Positions 1-6,957 of a DNA stretch of 21,195 nucleotides are shown here, one piece after another; position 1 is the stretch's first letter; every line of letters starts with the position of its first letter. The position numbers and the translations under genes were made by a program. The DNA is from FEN-1297 sp046704565 (GTDB taxonomy: Bacteria; Bacteroidota; Ignavibacteria; Ignavibacteriales; Ignavibacteriaceae), in NCBI GenBank assembly GCA_046704565.1, contig JBJKRP010000067.1, positions 1 through 21,195 on the forward strand, given 5' to 3'. The notes beneath the pieces are model-generated. The model saw only the letters and a list, made by a program, of their open reading frames with translations, was not told where the DNA came from and searched no databases.

Positions 1-2024
1 AGATGACGCAGCTTTTCAAGGATTATGTCAAGATCAGCCGCAATGTTCCGAATGAGGCTATCTCTGCATTTGAAAGCATCGAGGAGCCCGACAGGAAACT
101 ATTTTATGTCGCTGCAAATATCAATCAGCTTATAGAGGTCAAGCAGACCATCCTTCAAAAGTTTACCCTTAAAGAGCAGTTTTATGAAGTTGTAAAGATT
201 CTGAACTCTGAAATAGACATACTTAAGATAGAAAAGGAGATAGATAACAAAGTTCAGGAGAACATTGCCAAGACGCAGCGCAAGTTTATCATTCAGGAAC
301 AGATAAAAATTTTACAGGATGAGCTCGGCGATGAAGAAGACGGCACACCGGAGTTTACCAAGATAAAAGACAATATCAAAAAAGCGAAGATGCCGAAAGA
401 GGCGGAAGAAAAAGCGTTTGAAGAGCTTAATAAGCTAAAGAAAACTCCGCCGATGTCTCCCGAGTCTACTGTTATCCGGAATTATCTTGATTGGCTTGTT
501 GATGTGCCCTGGTCTAAGCGCAGTAAAGATAATTTGGATATCTCTCATGTACAAAGAATTTTAGATGAAGATCACTTCGGTCTCGAGAAGCCTAAGGAAA
601 GAATTGTCGAGCATATTGCTGTCCTTAATTTAGTAAAACAGATGCGCGGACAGATACTCTGTTTTGTGGGACCTCCCGGAGTCGGCAAGACCTCGCTCGG
701 CAAATCAATTGCACGAGCTCTTGGCAGAAGCTTTGTCAGAATAAGTCTGGGCGGCGTGCGGGACGAAGCAGAGATACGGGGGCACCGCAGGACTTACATT
801 GGCTCGATGCCGGGAAAGATAATTCAGTCGATGAAGAAAGCGGGCTCAATAAATCCGGTTATGCTTCTGGATGAAATAGACAAGATGAGCATGGACTTTA
901 GAGGTGATCCCTCATCTGCAATGCTGGAAGTTCTTGACCCTGAGCAGAACCATACTTTCAACGACCATTATCTTGAGGTTGATTACGATCTTTCGCAGGT
1001 AATGTTCATTACGACCGCGAATGTCCGTTACAACATTCCGCTCCCGCTTCAGGACAGGATGGAAATAATCGAGCTTCCCGGATATCTTGAATACGACAAA
1101 ATTGAAATAGCCAGACGCCATATAGTTCCAAAGCAATTGGAGAACCACGGCTTGAGCAATAAGAATGTTAAGATTACCGATGGCGCTATTAAGAAGATTA
1201 TTACCGAATATACCCGGGAAGCTGGAGTCAGGAACCTGGAGAGAGAGTTAGCTTCCGTATGCCGGAAGCTTGCGAGGGATATTGTGGTAAAAGAATCGTC
1301 AAACGGAAAAGTAAACAGAAAGCATCATTACACCGTAGATGAAAACAAAGTTGAGGAATACCTGAAAGTACCGCGCTACAGGCTTCATAAGCACGATAAA
1401 GAATTCAGAGTCGGCAGCGTTACCGGCTTGGCTTGGACAAGTGTTGGAGGTGAGATCCTGAATGTAGATGTTACGACAATGGTTGGATCAGAACGGCTTA
1501 CTCTTACCGGGCAGATGGGCAACGTAATGAAAGAATCTGCGCAGGCAGCATTGAGCTACATTCGCTCCAACGCGAAGAAGTTTGATATTGACCCGGGCTT
1601 TTTCAAAGGCAGGGAAATTCATATACATCTTCCCGAAGGAGCTATTCCGAAAGACGGTCCGTCCGCAGGAATAACTATGTCGATGGCTCTTCTTTCCGCG
1701 GTTACCGGGAGACCGGCATCAAACAATATTGCTATGACCGGTGAAATTACGCTGCGCGGCGAGGTTCTGGCAATCGGCGGTTTAAATGAAAATCTGCTTG
1801 CCGCAAAGAGGAACGACATTACAACCATCCTGATCCCGAAAGACAAAGAAATTGATCTGAGAGAAATTCAGGATTCGGTTAAGGAAGGGCTGAAGATAAT
1901 ACCGATCGGGAAAATTGAAGAGGCAATACCTTATGTATTCGGAAAGATAAAGAATGCACCGAAGGTAAATGGCAAGAAAGCCGGCAGGAAGCAGGCAATC
2001 AAAATAAAGAAGAAGGCTAAATAA
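1..2024 (+). CDS. lon: Lon ATP-dependent protease, 5'-truncated by the window edge; catalytic Lys replaced by Asn
   Basis: Lon is a cytoplasmic AAA+ hexamer that unfolds and degrades damaged or regulatory proteins. 673 residues are visible, counted from the ATG at position 3. That ATG is internal: by comparison with E. coli Lon (784 aa) about 130 residues of the substrate-binding N-domain lie upstream. The coiled-coil part of the N-region is followed by the AAA+ module, with Walker A GPPGVGKT at residues 223-230 and Walker B LLDEID at 288-293. A TREAGVRNLER sensor-2 region and the DRME arginine region are also present. The protease domain has the GPSAG serine at residue 554. The dyad lysine, 43 residues later in E. 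coli (S679 to K722), is Asn597 here (GGLNENLLAA, codon AAT at 1791-1793). ATPase and unfoldase activity look intact, so proteolysis is doubtful. A lysine-rich tail of about 27 residues ends the protein. The next gene starts directly after the stop, which implies an operon. Confidence 0.95.
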   Translation, partial: MTQLFKDYVKISRNVPNEAISAFESIEEPDRKLFYVAANINQLIEVKQTILQKFTLKEQFYEVVKILNSEIDILKIEKEIDNKVQENIAKTQRKFIIQEQIKILQDELGDEEDGTPEFTKIKDNIKKAKMPKEAEEKAFEELNKLKKTPPMSPESTVIRNYLDWLVDVPWSKRSKDNLDISHVQRILDEDHFGLEKPKERIVEHIAVLNLVKQMRGQILCFVGPPGVGKTSLGKSIARALGRSFVRISLGGVRDEAEIRGHRRTYIGSMPGKIIQSMKKAGSINPVMLLDEIDKMSMDFRGDPSSAMLEVLDPEQNHTFNDHYLEVDYDLSQVMFITTANVRYNIPLPLQDRMEIIELPGYLEYDKIEIARRHIVPKQLENHGLSNKNVKITDGAIKKIITEYTREAGVRNLERELASVCRKLARDIVVKESSNGKVNRKHHYTVDENKVEEYLKVPRYRLHKHDKEFRVGSVTGLAWTSVGGEILNVDVTTMVGSERLTLTGQMGNVMKESAQAALSYIRSNAKKFDIDPGFFKGREIHIHLPEGAIPKDGPSAGITMSMALLSAVTGRPASNNIAMTGEITLRGEVLAIGGLNENLLAAKRNDITTILIPKDKEIDLREIQDSVKEGLKIIPIGKIEEAIPYVFGKIKNAPKVNGKKAGRKQAIKIKKKAK

Positions 2025-2513
2025 TTGTCGGAATCAATTCTTATTGATAAAAGCTTGTCGGTGGAAGAGCAATATGAGCAGCTTATAATGCAGGTCAAAT
2101 CGCTCCTCGATAAAAGAGATGAAACGATTTCTAATCTTTCTAATCTAACTGCTGCACTAAAGCAGGCATTTGAAAAGATAAGCTGGGTCGGCTTTTATTT
2201 GTTTGACGGAAATAAATTGTTCCTTGGTCCCTTCCAGGGAAAGATTGCATGCACAAGCATCGAGCTCGGTAAAGGAGTCTGCGGTACCGCTGCAGCCAAA
2301 AAAGAAACAGTTGTCGTTCCGGACGTTAATAAATTTCCAGGACACATTTTCTGCGATGCGGATTCAAAATCGGAAATTGTTATCCCTGTATTGAAGAATG
2401 GAAATTTATTCGGCGTGCTGGATATTGACAGCACCGAATACAACTCGTTTGATGCCGCGGACAAAAAATATCTTGAAGAGATTGTTAGTTTTATTTCGAA
2501 AGAAATTTTATAG
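2025..2513 (+). CDS. msrC: GAF-domain free methionine-(R)-sulfoxide reductase (fRMsr, YebR family)
   Basis: This enzyme reduces free L-methionine-(R)-sulfoxide to methionine in the cytoplasm as part of oxidative-stress repair. The 162-residue protein is a single GAF domain of normal family length. It carries the three family cysteines at 76 (ACTS), 86 (GKGVCGTAA) and 110 (FCDADSKSE). Their spacing of 10 and 24 residues is identical to C84, C94 and C118 of E. coli fRMsr. The conserved segment SWVGFYL lies near residue 54, and GVLDIDS follows the third cysteine. The start is a TTG directly abutting the lon stop, with AAGAAGG about eight bases upstream inside lon, so translation is probably coupled. 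dnaX begins eight bases after its stop. Pairing with lon fits a protein-damage response, but this pairing is inferred from position only. Confidence 0.9.
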   Translation: MSESILIDKSLSVEEQYEQLIMQVKSLLDKRDETISNLSNLTAALKQAFEKISWVGFYLFDGNKLFLGPFQGKIACTSIELGKGVCGTAAAKKETVVVPDVNKFPGHIFCDADSKSEIVIPVLKNGNLFGVLDIDSTEYNSFDAADKKYLEEIVSFISKEIL

Positions 2514-2521
2514 GGAAACAG

Positions 2522-3781
2522 ATGGCGTTCATAGTTACAGCACGTAAGTGGCGACCCCAGAGGTTCGGCGATGTAGTCGGGCAGGGACATATAACAGCAA
2601 CGTTGAAGAATGCGCTAAAGAATAACCGGATAGCGCACGCTTATCTTTTTACCGGTCCTCGCGGTGTAGGTAAAACAACAACGGCACGGATACTTGCCAA
2701 GGCGCTCAACTGTCTTAATCCGCAGGATGCCGAGCCGTGCAATGAATGCGAGATGTGCCGAGCAATCCAGTCTACTCAATCGCTCGACATAATTGAAATA
2801 GACGGAGCCTCTAACAGAGGCATCGATGAGATAAGAACGCTGCGAGACTCAGTTAAGTACGCGCCGACAAAGGGTAAGTACAAAATCTATATCATCGACG
2901 AAGTGCACATGCTGACTAAGGAATCTTTTAATGCTTTCTTAAAAACGCTGGAAGAGCCGCCCGCGCATACGGTTTTTATTTTCGCAACGACCGATGTCCA
3001 TAAGGTACCGCTTACAATAATTTCACGCTGCCAGAGGTTCGACTTCAGAAGAATCCAGCTTGACACAATAAAATCTTTGCTGAACAAAATCGCTTCCGAA
3101 GAGAAAATAAAAATAGACGATAAGACTTTAACGACAATTGCAAAGAAAGCCGACGGCGCTTTGCGCGATGCAGAAAGTATTTTTGACCAGGTAGTATCTT
3201 TCTGCGGCAGCAAAATAGACTTTGAGACCGTTTCCAGGATGCTCAACCTTATAGACGAAGAAATTTATTTTACGATTTCCGATGCAGTCCTTACGAAAAA
3301 CTTTAAATCGGTTTTCGAGGTAACCGGGAAGATTTATGATAACGGCTGGAGCTTCATTGATTTCGTCGACGGACTGATTGAGCATTTCAGGAATATTATG
3401 ACGGTCGTTTTAAGCCGTAACGCAGGGCTTGTGGAGGCTGCCGACGTTTTCAAGACACGGTATCTTGATTATACCGAAAAATTTTCTGAAGCAGATATTC
3501 TCAGGCTGTTGAGTTTCTTAAGCAGGACCCAGCAGGAGTTGAGATATTCTCAAAACCAAAAGCTTAAAATGGAAATTTCACTCAGCCATCTGGTAGGGCT
3601 TGAAAGGACATCGACCATAAGCGATATAATTTCGGATTTAGACGGCAATTCTTCTCCTTCACCGGACAGATATGAACCGCCCAAACCCTCCGGCGCAGTC
3701 CATGAAAACGGACCGGCAAAGGCTTCTATCGATTCAAATGTCGCCGCCGAAAAAAAAACCGCTAACGCCTTTTCTAATTAA
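2522..3781 (+). CDS. dnaX: DNA polymerase III subunit gamma/tau, ended early by an in-frame stop
   Basis: DnaX is the ATPase of the clamp loader, which places the beta sliding clamp on primed DNA at the replication fork. The 419-residue product has Walker A GPRGVGKT at 45-52 and a zinc site at C64, C73, C76 and C79. Walker B with IIDEVHML spans about 124-131, and the SRC motif is at 168-170. The gamma/tau domain III follows to about residue 365, and then a Pro/Ser/Ala-rich linker. The start is ATG with AGGGA five bases upstream. The frame ends at TAA 3779-3781, inside the linker. After the stop the same frame runs open through a recognisable DnaX C-terminal domain to 4186. What is translated here therefore resembles a gamma subunit (domains I-III) rather than a full tau. 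An A9 run sits 20 bases before the stop. Confidence 0.92.
   Translation: MAFIVTARKWRPQRFGDVVGQGHITATLKNALKNNRIAHAYLFTGPRGVGKTTTARILAKALNCLNPQDAEPCNECEMCRAIQSTQSLDIIEIDGASNRGIDEIRTLRDSVKYAPTKGKYKIYIIDEVHMLTKESFNAFLKTLEEPPAHTVFIFATTDVHKVPLTIISRCQRFDFRRIQLDTIKSLLNKIASEEKIKIDDKTLTTIAKKADGALRDAESIFDQVVSFCGSKIDFETVSRMLNLIDEEIYFTISDAVLTKNFKSVFEVTGKIYDNGWSFIDFVDGLIEHFRNIMTVVLSRNAGLVEAADVFKTRYLDYTEKFSEADILRLLSFLSRTQQELRYSQNQKLKMEISLSHLVGLERTSTISDIISDLDGNSSPSPDRYEPPKPSGAVHENGPAKASIDSNVAAEKKTANAFSN
3750..3758 (+). other. A9 homopolymer (possible slippage site) in dnaX
   Basis: Nine consecutive A residues fall in dnaX codons 410-412, shortly before the in-frame stop at 3779. In Thermus thermophilus an A9 run in dnaX causes transcriptional slippage that yields gamma, and E. 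coli dnaX uses a ribosomal A-AAA-AAG site. Here a -1 shift stops at TAA 3763-3765. A +1 shift stops at TGA 3819-3821, which overlaps the TTG start of the downstream piece. No single slip produces a fused tau. The run is seen directly; slippage is an inference. Confidence 0.45.
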
Positions 3782-3817
3782 CTTACACAAAAAGAAATTC
3801 TGGCTGAGAGTGCCAAT

Positions 3818-4186
3818 TTGAACTTTGAAACGGTTGTTCGTAAGTGGGCTGGTTTTGTGGAGTCGATCAGTTCAGAAAAGGGTTTAATTTTTGGTCCATA
3901 CATTAAAAGTGCAAAGCCGCTTGAGATAGATGGGAACAAGCTTAAAATCTATTCGGGAGATATTCATTTTAAAGAAATAATAGCCCGGCAGCAGGAGTAT
4001 ATTGCCAGAAAAACAGAGGAACATTTCGGCAGGAAAATTTCTTTTCAGTTTAGCCACGAGCTTCCTTCAGGCGACGCCGCTTCATTTTCTCAAACAAGCA
4101 GCACTTCAGAGGTGGAGATTGGCAGGGACGGCGATCCGTATGTAAATGCAATTTTGAATGAACTTGGGGGGGAGGAGGTTCTTTAG
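3818..4186 (+). CDS. Detached C-terminal (tau) domain of DnaX
   Basis: This is a 122-residue reading frame in the same phase as dnaX, separated from it by one TAA and 12 further sense codons. It reads like the C-terminal region of bacterial DnaX proteins: a W-containing helix (VVRKWAGFVESI), then a beta segment with LEIDGNKLKIYSG, then a helix ending near EEHFGRK. A tail follows with the segment DPYVNAILNELGG. If the stop were a sense codon, the joined protein would be about 554 residues, a normal DnaX length. The first canonical start in this frame is TTG at 3818, with a weak GAGAG 7 to 11 bases upstream. This could be a separately translated tau C-domain, a product of stop-codon readthrough, or a dead fragment left by a nonsense mutation or sequence error. 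The frame shows no further damage, which argues against long-standing decay. Confidence 0.6.
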   Translation: MNFETVVRKWAGFVESISSEKGLIFGPYIKSAKPLEIDGNKLKIYSGDIHFKEIIARQQEYIARKTEEHFGRKISFQFSHELPSGDAASFSQTSSTSEVEIGRDGDPYVNAILNELGGEEVL

Positions 4187-4244
4187 CGACAAAATTTCTC
4201 TTTCTTTTCATCACTTTTATATGATTTACTACACGCCTGATATT

Positions 4245-4276
4245 TTTGAAAAATAAATAAATATTCCCTATTTTTG
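4245..4276 (+). promoter_or_regulatory. Bacteroidota-type promoter of cmk
   Basis: TTTG at 4245-4248 is followed after exactly 20 bases by TATTTTTG at 4269-4276. This matches the Bacteroidota -33/-7 consensus TTTG-N(19-21)-TAnnTTTG. The -7 box ends only six bases before the cmk ATG, so transcription would begin at or next to the start codon. No Shine-Dalgarno is present between them. The motif match is seen directly; promoter activity is inferred. Confidence 0.55.
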
Positions 4277-4282
4277 TCTCCT

Positions 4283-4957
4283 ATGCCAAAAAGATTAATA
4301 GTCGCAATTGATGGTCCGGCAGGTTCGGGCAAGAGTACCTCTGCCAAGCTTGTTGCGCAGAGGTTGGGCTATTTATACATCGACACCGGTGCTATGTACC
4401 GTGCGGTGACTTATCTGGCAATGAAAAATAATGTTCTTCAAGACTCTGAAGCAGTTATAAAAATTGCGAAGGACTCCGACATCAATTTAAGATTTATTGA
4501 CGGAGTGACCCATGTTTCGGTAAGCGGAAGCGATATTTCCGATATGATTCGCACCCCGGACATAAATGCAAACGTAAGCGAGATCAGCAAGATCAGGGAA
4601 GTCCGGGAAGCTCTTGTCGAAAAGCAGAAAGGATATGCCGTTAACGGCGGGGTTGTAATGGAAGGCAGAGACATTGGTACGGTTGTACTTCCAAATGCCG
4701 ATGTAAAGGTTTTTCTTACTGCCTCTATTGAAGAGAGAGCTAAGAGGAGAACAAAAGAGTTTGAAGAAAAAGGAATTCATATTTCCTTAAATGAAGTAGA
4801 AGACAATATCCGGCAAAGGGATAAAATTGATTCGACGAGAGATGTAAGCCCTTTGATAAAGGCTTCCGATGCGGTCGAAGTCGATACTTCAAAAGTTACT
4901 ATTGAGCAGCAAGTGGATATAATTCTTGAGCTGATTGAGAAGGCGCAGGAAGTTTAA
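4283..4957 (+). CDS. cmk: Cytidylate kinase
   Basis: Cmk phosphorylates CMP and dCMP to the diphosphates using ATP, in pyrimidine salvage and supply. The 224-residue protein matches the usual family length. Its P-loop GPAGSGKS is at 11-18, followed by the family segment YIDTGAMYRAVT at about 32-43. The central GRDIGTVVLP segment binds the nucleotide monophosphate. The lid/adenine region includes ASIEERAKRR and a DSTRDVSPLIKASDA stretch. I chose ATG 4283 over a TTG nine bases upstream because that TTG lies inside the promoter -7 box and homologues start just before the P-loop. No Shine-Dalgarno is present, which fits a leaderless mRNA. rpsA follows, an arrangement (cmk-rpsA) common in bacteria. 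Confidence 0.95.
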   Translation: MPKRLIVAIDGPAGSGKSTSAKLVAQRLGYLYIDTGAMYRAVTYLAMKNNVLQDSEAVIKIAKDSDINLRFIDGVTHVSVSGSDISDMIRTPDINANVSEISKIREVREALVEKQKGYAVNGGVVMEGRDIGTVVLPNADVKVFLTASIEERAKRRTKEFEEKGIHISLNEVEDNIRQRDKIDSTRDVSPLIKASDAVEVDTSKVTIEQQVDIILELIEKAQEV

Positions 4958-4965
4958 TGTTTTAT

Positions 4966-5025
4966 AAGCCGTCAATAATCAAATATGTTGAACTAATTTT
5001 TCTGCTTTATTGTTTTAGACGGTTT
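4966..5025 (+). other. Possible long-range hairpin in the rpsA leader
   Basis: AAGCCGTC at 4966-4973 can pair with GACGGTTT at 5018-5025 over eight base pairs, one of them G-U, closing a loop of 44 bases upstream of rpsA. Ribosomal protein S1 is autoregulated through its mRNA leader in E. coli, so a structured leader would be reasonable. An 8-bp match over this distance could also be chance. Confidence 0.25.
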
Positions 5026-5053
5026 GAACAGTAAAGACAGAAACAATGTTATT

Positions 5054-5059
5054 AGGAGG
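5054..5059 (+). promoter_or_regulatory. Strong Shine-Dalgarno that sets the rpsA start
   Basis: AGGAGG lies four bases before ATG 5064. It decides against the in-frame ATG at 5046, which would put this site inside the coding region and has no comparable site of its own. It is the strongest Shine-Dalgarno I see in the window. Confidence 0.75.
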
Positions 5060-5063
5060 ATTA

Positions 5064-6890
5064 ATGTCCGAAGAGACAAAAGACACGAAGAAAGTTGTTT
5101 TGACCGCAAATGATTATGAGAAGGCAAGGAAACAATTTAACAACGATGAGTATTCACAGGAAGAATTTCTTTCTTTAGCTAAAATATATTCCGATTCATT
5201 CAAAGATGTAAAGGAAGGCGAACTAATTAAGGGAAAAATTGTTCGCATCCAGGGAGACCACGTTATCCTTGACGTCGGTTTTAAATCCGAAGGCTCAATC
5301 CCGAAGAATGAGTTCTATGAAGGCGAAGAAATTAAGATCGGTCAGGATGTTGAAGTAGTTCTTGAAAGTGTTGAGGACCAGGAGGGTAACCTGGTACTTA
5401 GCAAACAGCGGGCAGACTTCTTGAGAATTTGGGCTAAGGTAGTAAAAGCTCATGAGACCGGCGAGATTATCCAGGGAAGAATTCTTAAGAGAATTAAAGG
5501 CGGAATGGTGGTAGACTTAATGGGCATGGAAGCATTCCTTCCAGGCTCCCAGATTGACATCAGACCTATACGTGATTTTGATGCGTTCGTTGGTCAAACG
5601 ATGGATTTCAAGGTAGTGAAGGTAAATATTCCTACGGAGAACGTTGTCGTTTCGCATAAGGTTCTTGTTGAAGAAGAAATTGCCGACCAGAGAGATGCAA
5701 TACTAAACAGCCTTGAGAAAGGACAAATCCTTGAAGGTACCGTAAAGGCGATTACGGACTTTGGTGTATTTGTCGATTTGGGCGGTGTCGACGGCTTAAT
5801 CCATATTACGGATTTAAGCTGGGGCAGAATAAACCATCCGAACGAGGTAGTTAAACTCGACCAGGTTATTAAAGTTGTTGTTACCGATTTCGATGAAGAG
5901 AAGAAGAGAATTTCTCTCAGCTTGAAGAAGCTTCTTCCGCATCCTTGGGAAGATATCGACAACAAGTTCAAAATCGGCGACAAAGTTTCAGGTCGCGTTG
6001 TATCATTGACTGATTACGGTGCATTCATTGAGATTGAAAAGGGAATTGAAGGATTGATCCACAATTCCGAAATGAGCTGGACGCAGCACATCAAGCATCC
6101 TTCACAGGTTGTTTCGATGGGACAGGTTGTTGAGGCTGTTATTCTCAGCCTGGATAAGGAAGAGAAAAAGATCTCTTTGGGCATCAAACAGCTTGAACCC
6201 GATCCATGGGAATCTTTAATGGCAAAGTACCCGGTTGGCTCAAGGCATACGGGCATTGCCCGCAACCTAACCAATTTCGGCGTGTTTGTCGAGCTTGAGC
6301 CCGGCGTTGACGGACTGGTTCATATTTCAGATTTGTCATGGACCAAGAAAATCCGCCATCCCGGTGAAGTGGTTAAAAGAGGCGAAAAGCTCGATGTTAT
6401 TGTCCTTAACGTTGATGTTGAACAGAGAAAAATATCTCTGGGACATAAACAGGTTGAAGAAAATCCGTGGAATCAGTTTGAAAGACTTTATTCCGTGGGA
6501 ACAATTACCGAAGGCAAGGTTGTTAGGATAATAGAAAAAGGCTTGATCGCCGAATTGCCGGAACATGTTGACGGCTTTGTCCCATCAACTTTGCTTGCCA
6601 CATCCAAGATTAAGAATGTTGCAAACCATTTTCCTGTTGATGATGTTATCCCGCTGAAGGTAATTGAGTTCGACCGCGAGAACAAGAAGATTGTGCTTAG
6701 CGCAATAGCTGCGTTGAAGGAAAAATCCGAAGAAGATATCCGCGCTTATCTTGATAAGCATAAGTTCGACAGGGTTTCGGTTCAGGAGATACAGACTGCA
6801 GAGACAGGCTCTATTGATTCTTCCGACTTCCCGATTTTCGAGGTGCCGGACGAAGGCTCGCCTGTACCGCCGGAAGCGCAGACAAATTAG
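5064..6890 (+). CDS. rpsA: 30S ribosomal protein S1
   Basis: S1 binds mRNA on the small ribosomal subunit and helps initiation on structured or weak-Shine-Dalgarno messages. The 608-residue protein contains six S1/OB-fold repeats at roughly 50-118, 136-203, 222-291, 308-378, 395-465 and 482-553. Repeats 3 to 5 are the best conserved, with the classic D(F/Y)G(V/A)F and G(L/I)(I/V)H pattern, for example ITDFGVFVDL and DGLIHITDLSW. Repeats 1, 2 and 6 are more divergent, as is usual. An acidic N-terminal extension and a Pro/Glu-rich tail of about 55 residues flank the repeats. The start at ATG 5064 is set by an AGGAGG site. A terminator-like hairpin follows 23 bases after the stop. cmk lies upstream with a 106-base leader between. 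Confidence 0.95.
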   Translation: MSEETKDTKKVVLTANDYEKARKQFNNDEYSQEEFLSLAKIYSDSFKDVKEGELIKGKIVRIQGDHVILDVGFKSEGSIPKNEFYEGEEIKIGQDVEVVLESVEDQEGNLVLSKQRADFLRIWAKVVKAHETGEIIQGRILKRIKGGMVVDLMGMEAFLPGSQIDIRPIRDFDAFVGQTMDFKVVKVNIPTENVVVSHKVLVEEEIADQRDAILNSLEKGQILEGTVKAITDFGVFVDLGGVDGLIHITDLSWGRINHPNEVVKLDQVIKVVVTDFDEEKKRISLSLKKLLPHPWEDIDNKFKIGDKVSGRVVSLTDYGAFIEIEKGIEGLIHNSEMSWTQHIKHPSQVVSMGQVVEAVILSLDKEEKKISLGIKQLEPDPWESLMAKYPVGSRHTGIARNLTNFGVFVELEPGVDGLVHISDLSWTKKIRHPGEVVKRGEKLDVIVLNVDVEQRKISLGHKQVEENPWNQFERLYSVGTITEGKVVRIIEKGLIAELPEHVDGFVPSTLLATSKIKNVANHFPVDDVIPLKVIEFDRENKKIVLSAIAALKEKSEEDIRAYLDKHKFDRVSVQEIQTAETGSIDSSDFPIFEVPDEGSPVPPEAQTN

Positions 6891-6913
6891 CTCTGCAAAA
6901 ATTATTCGATTAA

Positions 6914-6938
6914 AAGAGCGGGGAAATTCTCCGCTCTT
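6914..6938 (+). terminator. Hairpin terminator after rpsA
   Basis: The sequence folds into a near-perfect stem: AAGAGCGG pairs with CCGCTCTT, extended inward by G-U, G-C and A-U pairs to 11 pairs with a three-base loop. A mixed A/T stretch (AAAATTTT) follows rather than a clean T run, so termination may be partial and mtaB could be reached by readthrough. Confidence 0.6.
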
Positions 6939-6957
6939 AAAATTTTAAATAGATTAA

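Noticed and set aside
2195..2590. A 131-codon minus-strand frame over msrC and dnaX
   Set aside because: Both plus-strand genes are unmistakable and the minus frame shows no domain.
3750..3781. Slippage at the A9 run as a way to bypass the stop and make full tau
   Set aside because: Both shifted frames terminate (3765 and 3821) before re-entering the tau frame, so a single slip cannot join the parts.
4166..4172. G7 run near the end of the tau fragment as a frameshift site
   Set aside because: The frame through it ends in an ordinary acidic tail (ELGGEEVL) of expected length, so no shift is needed.
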